Positions 1 through 4,544 are shown, counted from the first letter of the stretch. The stretch is DNA of 5,670 nt from Fibrobacter sp. (GCA_017550445.1 JAFZOV010000023.1:1-5670), one strand, 5' to 3'. Numbers and translations: made by a program. The notes: generated from the letters alone by a model not told the origin.

Positions 1-648
1 ATGGCTAAAATTCCTGCAGTCCTTATCTTTGGCGCTCCCGGTTCCGGCAAGGGTACCGTCGGTGCAAAGCTCGCTGCTACCACTTCCCTCAAGCACATTT
101 CCACGGGCGACATCTTCCGTGGCATTGCTCCTTCCAGCGAATCCGGCAAGCTTCTCGCTTCTTACTCCAGCAAGGGCCTGCTCGTTCCGGACGAAGCCAC
201 TGTCGAAATTTTCGGCCGCTTCATCGAAGGCCTCGTGAACACGAACAAGGTCAACCCGGATAAGGACACCCTCCTCCTCGACGGTATTCCTCGCACGGTT
301 GCCCAGGTCAAGCTCATCGAATCCGTTGTTGACGTGAAGCACATCTTCGTGCTCGACATCAAGGACGAAAAGACCATCGTTGCCCGCCTCCTGAACCGCG
401 CCAAGATCGAAGGCCGTAAGGACGACGCCGACGAAGCCGTGATCAAGAACCGTCTCAAGGTGTACAAGGAATCCACCGCCAAGGTGCTCGGTAAGTACAG
501 CAAGTCCATCATCAGCCGCATCAACGGCGACAACACTCCGGACGAAGTGTTCTGCGACACCCTCGCTGCCTACGTGAAGTTCTGCAAGTCCGCTTGCAAG
601 TGCTCCAAGAAGGCTCCGGCCAAGAAGTGCTGCAAAAAAGCCAAGTAA
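1..648 (+). CDS. adk: Adenylate kinase, short-LID type with Cys/Lys-rich C-terminal tail
   Basis: Cytosolic nucleoside monophosphate kinase of 215 residues, expected to catalyse ATP + AMP = 2 ADP. The P-loop GAPGSGKGT is at residues 11-19. The NMP-binding motif HISTGDIFR is at 32-40, and DGIPRT at 94-99 corresponds to the family's DG(F/Y)PR(T/S) AMP-site motif. R129, R139 (in GRKDD) and R151 match the conserved phosphate-contacting arginines. The LID is the short form, with no zinc-binding cysteines. The core ends near residue 180. The tail that follows carries all six cysteines of the protein (C185, C195, C199, C201, C210, C211) and many lysines, which is not a usual adenylate kinase feature. 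The ATG is the first base of the window, so its ribosome binding site is not visible, but the P-loop position fits this start. The last 111 bp recur as a start-less remnant at 3262-3375. A related UMP/CMP kinase is a less likely alternative. Confidence 0.9.
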   Translation: MAKIPAVLIFGAPGSGKGTVGAKLAATTSLKHISTGDIFRGIAPSSESGKLLASYSSKGLLVPDEATVEIFGRFIEGLVNTNKVNPDKDTLLLDGIPRTVAQVKLIESVVDVKHIFVLDIKDEKTIVARLLNRAKIEGRKDDADEAVIKNRLKVYKESTAKVLGKYSKSIISRINGDNTPDEVFCDTLAAYVKFCKSACKCSKKAPAKKCCKKAK

Positions 649-709
649 TTCTTGCTTAACTAAGTAAAAACTATAAAAGTCTCCGACTCAACCGAGTTGG
701 GGATTTTTG
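538..709 (+). repeat. Direct repeat, left copy: adk 3' end plus terminator
   Basis: Left member of a direct repeat with its partner at 3262-3437. Bases 538-600 match 3262-3324 perfectly over 63 bp. The next 48 bp, the variable Lys/Cys-coding tail, correspond to 51 diverged bp in the other copy. The match then resumes with 23 identical bp from the stop codon (646-668 against 3373-3395) and a conserved hairpin terminator. Confidence 0.92.
680..708 (+). terminator. Intrinsic terminator after adk
   Basis: A 10-bp stem has arms at 680-689 and 694-703, with two G-U pairs and an AACC loop, followed by TTTTT at 704-708. It lies 32 bp after the adk stop codon. It sits between convergent genes, and the A/T-rich flank on the other side might also help end transcripts of the nuclease gene on the minus strand. 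Confidence 0.85.
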
Positions 710-721
710 TCATAAAAAAGA

Positions 722-868
722 TTACAACTTACCAAGATCGCGAAGCATTTTCTCGAACTCGGCTGCACGAGCTTCTGCTTCATCGGCACGAGCTTCCGCT
801 TTATCGGCACGGGCTTCTGCCTTCTCGGCACGGTCTCTCATGTCGTCGATTTCTTCTTGCCATGTCAT
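722..868 (-). other. Candidate internal start: 48-aa C-terminal coiled-coil product of the first Rpn gene
   Basis: An in-frame ATG (M213, bases 868-866) is preceded by GAGG (complement of 878-881) with a 9-nt spacer, a better ribosome binding site than the one at the full-length start. The product would begin MTWQEEIDD and hold only the coiled coil. E. coli rpn genes are reported to encode a small C-terminal inhibitor from an internal start, so the parallel is suggestive. A chance GAGG remains possible. Confidence 0.3.
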
Positions 869-1504
869 GTAGCGTATCCTCGTATTGCTGTCCGTTTGGT
901 ACCACTTCACAAGTCGGTCGATGTCCTCGGTTTCCGGAGAACTTGCCTTGTTTGTGGCGAAATACTCCATGTAATCCCGAATGGCCTTTTCGGCGACTTC
1001 GCGGTACTTACTAAAAATATAAAAGTTTTTGAAAGTGAGGTCGCCCATTTCGATTTTCGGGTCGTCTGCTTCGAGATTTTTGAACCTGTAGACGGCGCGG
1101 CCTTTCCCGAAGATGTCGTCGGGGCAGAGGAAGATGATGTAGAGTTCTTTCAAGTCGCGGTATTTTTCGCCCCGGCTCAGGGCTTCACAGTCGCGCATGG
1201 CTTGGTAGAAACGCGCCCGCTTGGGGATTTCGTGGGTATCTTCCATCTGCATTTCGATATCGAAACTGCGGAGGGTTTCGCCATCAGGGCCGGCTTCTTT
1301 CACGAATACGTCGAAGCGGACACCCTTGTTGACGGGGCTGACCTCGATGGTCTTTTCCGGTTCGGGGTCGCGGAGTTCGTGAATTTTGATGCCGAGAACC
1401 GCTTCCAAAAAGGGTTTGGCGATTTCCTTGTGGCTGAATACCATCGCGAACATGAACTTGTTGGTGATGGTCAGTTGCTCAAAGGGGGTATGTTTTGTTT
1501 CCAT
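722..1504 (-). CDS. Rpn-family recombination-promoting nuclease / putative transposase (PDDEXK)
   Basis: A 260-residue protein recognised as the Rpn / PD-(D/E)XK nuclease family transposase type (TIGR01784-like). The N-terminus TITNKFMFAMVFS (12-24) and the fold core GVRFDVFVKE...SFDIEMQME place the likely catalytic residues at D65, E84 and Q86, the D...ExQ version of the motif. RARFYQAM and the ELYIIFLCP strand (about 120-150) are also typical. Residues about 220-256 form a highly charged coiled coil built on AEARADK-like heptads, encoded by a 21-bp tandem repeat. Characterised Rpn proteins are DNA endonucleases linked to RecA-independent recombination, and some act in phage defence; the role here is inferred. 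The start is placed by homology, since no clear Shine-Dalgarno sequence precedes it. It lies 109 bp after the ORF6N gene on the same strand but has its own upstream block shared with the second Rpn gene. An internal start at 868 is noted separately. Confidence 0.88.
   Translation of the reverse strand: METKHTPFEQLTITNKFMFAMVFSHKEIAKPFLEAVLGIKIHELRDPEPEKTIEVSPVNKGVRFDVFVKEAGPDGETLRSFDIEMQMEDTHEIPKRARFYQAMRDCEALSRGEKYRDLKELYIIFLCPDDIFGKGRAVYRFKNLEADDPKIEMGDLTFKNFYIFSKYREVAEKAIRDYMEYFATNKASSPETEDIDRLVKWYQTDSNTRIRYMTWQEEIDDMRDRAEKAEARADKAEARADEAEARAAEFEKMLRDLGKL
762..845 (-). repeat. 21-bp tandem repeat encoding heptads of the Rpn coiled coil
   Basis: Units with the core TCGGCACG start at 783, 804 and 825, with a degenerate unit at about 762, all spaced 21 bp apart. 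Each unit encodes seven residues (AEARADK/E), so unit gain or loss keeps the frame and changes coiled-coil length by one heptad-sized step. Confidence 0.85.
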
Positions 1505-1552
1505 TGTTCGTTTAATGCGGGAACGCCCCCGCGCAGGCGAATAGAGTTGTCC

Positions 1553-1618
1553 CTATCTATCTATAAAACGGTTTAGACCCCCAAAATGAGCCAAAATGGT
1601 ACTGAATTTTTGTTTACA
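1553..1618 (-). promoter_or_regulatory. Upstream block of the first Rpn gene, shared with the second Rpn gene
   Basis: Bases 1565-1592 match 4433-4460 at 24 of 28 positions with the same spacing (AAAACGG, then AAAATGAGCC). The block begins with CTAT and ends with TGTTTACA in both copies. It lies 49-114 bp upstream of the Rpn start, as expected for promoter and leader, and includes a TATAGA candidate -10 on the minus strand. Its far end overlaps the stop codon of the ORF6N gene (1614-1616). A promoter role is inferred from position and conservation. Confidence 0.6.
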
Positions 1619-2585
1619 CGGATTCGGCAGCCTGCAACGCCTGGCTTTCTTTTTCCTCCTGAATCTTCTGCGATTCCTTCAGCACCTCGTCCAACGTAAA
1701 ATCCTCCTGCGTAAAGAAGAAGGTGTTCTTGCCCAAGTCCTTGAGCGAAGCCCCGAAGTGGTAGGCCGTATCGTCGATAAAAAGGAACCGGTCATGCATT
1801 CCGTAACTCGGCAAAACCTGCATCGGGCTGTCGGGATATTGCTCGTTGTAAGTCGCCAAGTCGACCTCTAGGGCCTTGCTCTTGTCGTAGGTGTAAATCG
1901 TCACGGAGACGCCCTTCTCGCGCTTGAGCATCATCGCCAGGGTTTTCTCGTCCACATATCTATCAACAAGAACTATCCTCTTTTTGGCTTGGCGGATTAA
2001 AGCGCACACAAAAACATAGGCATCGAACTCTTGGTTGTTGTAGAAAAGTCCCTTGGATTTCAGTTCGCCACGGTCCATCGCCTCGAATAGGGTGTCTATT
2101 TTGTGGTCATGGTCTAACAAGCGGGCGTCCTGTTCCAAATCCTTCACTTCAATATTTGAAATTCGGTTGATAAAACCTCCATTCAGCATGATGTAGTGCC
2201 TCATCGCAACAAACGCCTTCATGATGTCTATGCTAACCCTTACGGCCTTTTCGCTGTGCAGGACGGCAGAAAGCATCGCAACACCCTGTTCTGTAAAGGC
2301 GTATGTTGAATATTTTGAGTATTTTCCACGTCCAACCTCTAAGGTTCCATTTTGGCACCTTAGAGACTCTTCCTTGGTCAACTCGAAGTAAAACTCATCG
2401 GGAAATCTGTCGGGATTGCGTTTTACCGCTCGATTTATGTACTTTGTTTCCACCTCATAGAGCGTAGCCAAGTCGCGGTCAAGCAGCACCTGCTTGCCCC
2501 GGATGACCTGAATCATCTTTTCGACGCCCGACTCTACGAGCGGGTTTGTCTCCACAATTTGCGTTTTTTCATCATTTTGGTCCAT
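1614..2585 (-). CDS. ORF6N-domain protein with PLD-like C-terminal region
   Basis: A 323-residue protein. Residues about 25-130 form an ORF6N domain (KilA-N-related, found in phage and mobile-element proteins): IRGKQVLLDRDLATLYEV at 28-45, NPDRFPDEFYFEL at 57-69, YAFTEQGVAMLSAVL at 95-109 and IMKAFVAMR at 121-129. This domain is thought to bind DNA. Residues about 180-295 resemble a phospholipase D-like fold: an IVLVDRYVD strand at 204-212, then HDRFLFIDD at 264-272, which fits HxR(x)4D, a variant of the HKD motif, followed by YHFGASLKDLGKN at 275-287. Arg in place of Lys and a single motif leave catalysis uncertain. The start is supported by AAAAGAGG 5 nt upstream. The gene follows a terminator-like leader and precedes an Rpn gene by 109 bp. 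The exact role is unknown; regulation or phage-related functions are plausible. Confidence 0.87.
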   Translation of the reverse strand: MDQNDEKTQIVETNPLVESGVEKMIQVIRGKQVLLDRDLATLYEVETKYINRAVKRNPDRFPDEFYFELTKEESLRCQNGTLEVGRGKYSKYSTYAFTEQGVAMLSAVLHSEKAVRVSIDIMKAFVAMRHYIMLNGGFINRISNIEVKDLEQDARLLDHDHKIDTLFEAMDRGELKSKGLFYNNQEFDAYVFVCALIRQAKKRIVLVDRYVDEKTLAMMLKREKGVSVTIYTYDKSKALEVDLATYNEQYPDSPMQVLPSYGMHDRFLFIDDTAYHFGASLKDLGKNTFFFTQEDFTLDEVLKESQKIQEEKESQALQAAESV

Positions 2586-2590
2586 TTTTA

Positions 2591-2598
2591 CCTCTTTT
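2591..2598 (-). promoter_or_regulatory. Ribosome binding site of the ORF6N gene
   Basis: AAAAGAGG on the minus strand, 5 nt before the ATG at 2585, fixes the start codon. It lies only 4 nt beyond the U tract of the leader hairpin, so any transcript stopped there would lack the site. Confidence 0.8.
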
Positions 2599-2623
2599 AA
2601 ACAAAAAAAAAGACCGCATCCAT
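2597..2623 (-). other. Possible 8-codon leader ORF overlapping the terminator hairpin
   Basis: ATG at 2623-2621 opens an ORF reading MDAVFFFV and ending in TAA at 2599-2597. GAGG (complement of 2629-2632) lies 5 nt upstream. The ORF uses the 3' arm and U tract of the hairpin, so the Phe codons may be just the U tract. It overlaps the first bases of the ORF6N ribosome binding site. Confidence 0.2.
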
Positions 2624-2665
2624 TTAATCCTCAATATGAGAATCGATGATTAAATGAATACGGTC
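2603..2665 (-). terminator. Intrinsic terminator or attenuator in the ORF6N leader
   Basis: Arms at 2612-2629 and 2648-2665 form an 18-bp stem with an 18-nt loop, followed on the minus strand by nine U (complement of 2603-2611). The two imperfect positions are G-U pairs in minus-strand RNA but C-A mismatches in plus-strand RNA, so selection appears to act on the minus transcript. No minus-strand gene lies directly upstream, and there is no room for a promoter between the U tract and the ribosome binding site. Read-through therefore seems needed to express the ORF6N gene. Confidence 0.75.
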
Positions 2666-2668
2666 GCT

Positions 2669-2683
2669 GGCAGGTTGCCTGCC
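2669..2683 (-). other. Small leader hairpin before the terminator structure
   Basis: GGCAGG and CCTGCC form a perfect 6-bp stem with a 3-nt loop. It lies between the candidate transcription start near 2694 and the larger terminator hairpin. It may be an additional leader structure or an anchor for a regulator. Confidence 0.45.
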
Positions 2684-2700
2684 GAACTATGTTTGGCGGT

Positions 2701-2729
2701 AATATACAAAAACGGATTGACAAAAACAA
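2701..2729 (-). promoter_or_regulatory. Candidate promoter of the ORF6N leader transcript
   Basis: On the minus strand, TATATT (complement of 2701-2706) makes a good -10 box, with TTGTTT (complement of 2724-2729) 17 bp upstream as a weak -35. Initiation near 2694 would give an attenuated RNA of about 90 nt ending at the U tract. AATCCGTTTT just before the -10 also occurs upstream of the second Rpn gene, and a near match occurs upstream of the first. Confidence 0.4.
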
Positions 2730-2833
2730 GCCTTTCAATGGGGGGGGGAGGTCTCCCCCTGGCTCTAGCCCCGGTTGGGTCTTCCGCATACCCCCACTGC
2801 GGGGCTCAGACGCCGCCCCGCAACACCTGACTT

Positions 2834-2860
2834 GTCATCCCGGCCTTGTGCCGGGATCAC
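2834..2860. repeat. REP-like palindrome (GTCATCCCGGCC type)
   Basis: ATCCCGGC (2837-2844) and GCCGGGAT (2850-2857) form a perfect 8-bp stem with a 5-nt loop, preceded by TTGTC. This sequence type is a familiar dispersed intergenic palindrome in many bacterial genomes. Its opening TTGTCA(T/C)CCCGG recurs at 3254-3265, where it runs into the adk tail remnant. Confidence 0.6.
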
Positions 2861-2939
2861 CACCCCTGACCTGAACCGCTTTATAAAAATGTTTGCTCCA
2901 AGGGCCATTTCGCACGCTTTACAAGACCGCTCGCTCGTC

Positions 2940-2966
2940 GTTTCAAGTATTGAAACCTACGGTTTC
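2940..2966. other. Overlapping, mutually exclusive hairpins
   Basis: GTTTCAA (2940-2946) can pair with TTGAAAC (2950-2956). Alternatively GAAACC (2952-2957) can pair with GGTTTC (2961-2966). The middle segment is shared, so only one stem can form at a time. No neighbouring gene shows what this might control. Confidence 0.45.
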
Positions 2967-3056
2967 TCGCTCACTCTCGCCAACGCGGCACGCTTGCACA
3001 GCGCCGCTTTTGGCTCACAAAAATCACTTCGTTCCATTGTTTGCTTAGCAAAACGC

Positions 3057-3083
3057 CCCTCTCCGCAAAGAAATACGAGAGGG
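3057..3083. other. 7-bp stem hairpin in the intergenic region
   Basis: CCCTCTC (3057-3063) and GAGAGGG (3077-3083) are perfect complements around a 13-nt loop. There is no U tract on either side, so it is not an intrinsic terminator. Confidence 0.4.
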
Positions 3084-3217
3084 ACTCCGGTTTTAAGACG
3101 CTTATTGCTGGAACGTGCAAGAATCAGGTACTGCGAAAGCCTTGTGACTGTTAGTCCCTGCGGCCTTCGCGAACCGCGGGTATCGTATTAAACGGCAGGA
3201 ATACGCTTTTCTCGTAT

Positions 3218-3246
3218 GTCATTGCGAGCGTAGCGTGGCAATCTAG
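3218..3246. repeat. Dispersed-type palindrome GTCATTGCGAGCG...GGCAATCTAG
   Basis: ATTGC (3221-3225) and GCAAT (3238-3242) bracket GAGCGTAGCGTG. The GTCATTGCGAGCG(N)AGCG...GCAATCT pattern is a common dispersed intergenic repeat in bacterial genomes. It lies just before the junction with the adk tail remnant, together with the truncated GTCACCCCGGA palindrome half. Confidence 0.55.
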
Positions 3247-3261
3247 ACCCCTATTGTCACC

Positions 3262-3375
3262 CCGGACGAAGTGTTCTGCGACACCCTCGCTGCCTACGTG
3301 AAGTTCTGCAAGTCCGCTTGCAAGAATCCCGCAGCGAAGAAGGTCTGCAAGAAGTGCGCCAAGAAGGCTAAGTAA
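3262..3375 (+). pseudogene. Start-less remnant of an adenylate kinase 3' end
   Basis: Reads PDEVFCDTLAAYVKFCKSAC-K, identical to adk residues 180-200, then 16 tail residues NPAAKKVCKKCAKKAK and a stop, where the intact gene has 15 (CSKKAPAKKCCKKAK). The frame has a TAG at 3244-3246 and no start codon after it, so it is not an independent gene. Upstream of 3262 the sequence is palindrome-type DNA rather than adk. The tail differs by substitutions and one extra codon, so this is not a fresh copy of the left end; it could be the older adk tail displaced by an insertion. Confidence 0.88.
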
Positions 3376-3405
3376 TTCTTGCTTAACTAAGTAAAGCCTA
3401 TAAAA

Positions 3406-3436
3406 GTCCCCGACTCGACCGAGTTGGGGACTTTTT
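3406..3436 (+). terminator. Intrinsic terminator, second copy
   Basis: An 11-bp stem has arms at 3406-3416 and 3421-3431, with one G-U pair and a GACC loop, followed by TTTTT. It is a stronger stem than the copy at 680-708. The structure lies 18 bp beyond the stop codon of the convergent Rpn gene and is flanked by TAAAA on its other side, so it could act in both directions. Confidence 0.88.
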
Positions 3437-3454
3437 GTTTTCTGTTTGTTCTAA

Positions 3455-3631
3455 CTATGCTGACACGGGCCTCTTCGTTGCCTGGATTTTCAACTGGAGG
3501 ATTTTTTCTTCGGGCAACTTGGAGTACTTGACGATTTTATCAATGGGTTCATTGTCGGCGAGCATCTCTAGTGCAACTTCTTCTTTTGCCTGCAAGTACG
3601 AGCCCTGTTTTTCGTAAAGCATGTCCGTCAT
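3455..3631 (-). other. Candidate internal start: 58-aa C-terminal product of the second Rpn gene
   Basis: In-frame ATG (M251, bases 3631-3629) is preceded by GAGG (complement of 3640-3643) with an 8-nt spacer. The product would begin MTDMLYEKQG. The position matches the internal-start candidate of the first Rpn gene, at the beginning of the C-terminal region. Chance cannot be excluded. Confidence 0.3.
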
Positions 3632-4381
3632 TCCGTCAACCTCATTCAGAAGTGTTTCGTCGGTATACCCTTCTAAAGATACATCTTTCGCAAAGTCCTT
3701 GTCAAGCAGTTTCTTCAGCTTTTCTTCGGGGATTTCCTTTTCTTCGAGGACATCCCTAAAAATTCGAAGCATTTCGGCCCTGTCGGACTGTTCGCGCCTT
3801 TCTGGCGGGGTGCGGTCCTCGATGGCGAAGAACTTCTCGATTTCGACCAGATAGATGTCGAGCTTTTCGTAGAACAGGTGGCGATTGCGGACCAGTTGCG
3901 CGTGGTGCAGGTAGGTATCGATTTCCGTCGGGAACTGGTTTTCGGTCAACAGTGAGAGCACGTAGATGTGCGGCAGGTTGTAGTCCTGCGACTTCTTGAC
4001 CGTGCGCGAGACGACGCGCGAAGTGTAATAGATGAGCCTGTCGACGAACAGCGTGTTGAAGTTCTGCTGCACCTCGATAAGCACGGGTTCTCCCGCCTGC
4101 GTGGTGCCGTAGATGTCGAAGATGGCGGTTTTGTCGTTCAGCACTCCGGGATTTTCCGGGACGCCAAGGGTGTACGATTTGATAGCCTTGTCACCGGTGA
4201 GACCGAGCATGGCGTTGAGGAATTTCACGGTCCGTTCGGGCTTGGCCTCGTTCGCCATGAGCATCTTGAAAATGCCGTCACTGAAAGGGTAGACATTCTT
4301 GTAGATTTTTCTGTAATCCGCCAGGTGCTCAGGATGTTCGGCGACATCCTTGACAAAGGCAATGAATTCGCTTCGGGTCAT
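3455..4381 (-). CDS. Rpn-family recombination-promoting nuclease / putative transposase (PDDEXK), second gene
   Basis: A 308-residue protein. FSDGIFKMLM (33-42) is the usual N-terminal motif of the family. The nuclease core TAIFDIYGTTQAGEPVLIEVQQ (85-106) gives likely catalytic D89, E103 and Q105. DRLIYYTSRVVS and the IYVLSLL strand follow, as in TIGR01784-type proteins. The C-terminal part (about 225-308) is charged and helical, without the heptad repeat seen in the other Rpn gene. The frame stays open to 4960, but the ATG at 4381 is chosen because GGAG lies 7 nt upstream and the family's N-terminal motif begins near residue 30; the extra upstream residues would be antisense to the lipoprotein gene. 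It has its own promoter block and is divergent from that gene. Low similarity to the first Rpn protein shows they are not recent copies. Nuclease activity is inferred. Confidence 0.88.
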   Translation of the reverse strand: MTRSEFIAFVKDVAEHPEHLADYRKIYKNVYPFSDGIFKMLMANEAKPERTVKFLNAMLGLTGDKAIKSYTLGVPENPGVLNDKTAIFDIYGTTQAGEPVLIEVQQNFNTLFVDRLIYYTSRVVSRTVKKSQDYNLPHIYVLSLLTENQFPTEIDTYLHHAQLVRNRHLFYEKLDIYLVEIEKFFAIEDRTPPERREQSDRAEMLRIFRDVLEEKEIPEEKLKKLLDKDFAKDVSLEGYTDETLLNEVDGMTDMLYEKQGSYLQAKEEVALEMLADNEPIDKIVKYSKLPEEKILQLKIQATKRPVSA

Positions 4382-4423
4382 ATCTTCTCCGTTTGGATTG
4401 AGACGTCCCGGAATTGGGACGCT

Positions 4424-4477
4424 CCTATCCTTAAAACGGATTTGGCCCCTAAAATGAGCCGAAAAAGTTTGTTTACA
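4424..4477 (-). promoter_or_regulatory. Upstream block of the second Rpn gene, in the divergent intergenic region
   Basis: The copy matching 1553-1618: AAAACGG at 4433, AAAATGAGCC at 4451 and TGTTTACA at 4470-4477. The interval between the last two is 9 bp shorter than in the other copy. It lies 43-96 bp upstream of the Rpn start. A CGTCCC/GGGACG hairpin (4404-4421) sits between block and gene, in the mRNA leader. The block may also influence the divergent lipoprotein gene. Confidence 0.6.
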
Positions 4478-4510
4478 TGCGCTTTTTACAATGTGACGGG
4501 GTGTTTTGGT

Positions 4511-4540
4511 TATATTTGTGGTGTATGATTTGGAAGGAGG
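4511..4540 (+). promoter_or_regulatory. Candidate -10 box and strong ribosome binding site of the lipoprotein gene
   Basis: GGAAGGAGG at 4532-4540 is a near-perfect Shine-Dalgarno sequence 4 nt before the ATG at 4545 and fixes the start. TATATTTG at 4511-4518 is a plausible -10 element, but no -35 at standard spacing is evident, so the promoter assignment is weak while the ribosome binding site is firm. Confidence 0.55.
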
Positions 4541-4544
4541 ACAT

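Larger units (their letters stand above)
2731..3261. other. Hairpin-rich intergenic region without a credible gene
   Basis: No reading frame here has a convincing ribosome binding site or recognisable domain. The 138-codon plus-strand frame at 2775-3191 runs through palindromes and reads as a low-information Arg/Ser/Leu-rich product. The region holds a G9 run (2740-2748) inside a GGGGGA/TCCCCC hairpin (2744-2759), and an AGCCCCG/CGGGGCT hairpin (2767-2806). It also holds a dispersed-type palindrome (2834-2860), an overlapping hairpin pair (2940-2966), a CCCTCTC/GAGAGGG hairpin (3057-3083), a bulged CCC-GCGG hairpin (3156-3180) and an ATTGC/GCAAT palindrome (3218-3246). It may be an accumulation of dispersed repeats or an unrecognised structured RNA. 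Confidence 0.6.
3262..3437 (+). repeat. Direct repeat, right copy: adk 3' end plus terminator
   Basis: Partner of 538-709. It shares 63 identical bp at its left end, 23 identical bp across the stop codon and the same terminator hairpin. The distance between copies is about 2.72 kb, and the intervening DNA contains the first Rpn gene, the ORF6N gene and the hairpin-rich region. Confidence 0.92.

Noticed and set aside
857..1576. 239-codon plus-strand frame
   Set aside because: It is antisense to the well-supported Rpn gene and has no domain of its own.
2603..2665. Terminal inverted repeat of a small transposon (MITE)
   Set aside because: The two arms are only 18 nt apart, the mismatches become G-U pairs in minus-strand RNA, and a U tract follows, so an RNA terminator explains it better.
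2775..3191. 138-codon plus-strand frame as a hypothetical gene
   Set aside because: It runs through palindromic repeats, has no ribosome binding site and no recognisable domain, and its composition is typical of GC-rich non-coding DNA.
538..3437. Classical integrative element or insertion sequence with att sites
   Set aside because: No integrase, no IS-type transposase and no terminal inverted repeats are present. The direct repeats are a diverged gene tail plus terminator rather than short identical att cores.
3968..4528. 186-codon plus-strand frame
   Set aside because: It lies antisense to the second Rpn gene, and the frame arises from the codon pattern of the real gene.
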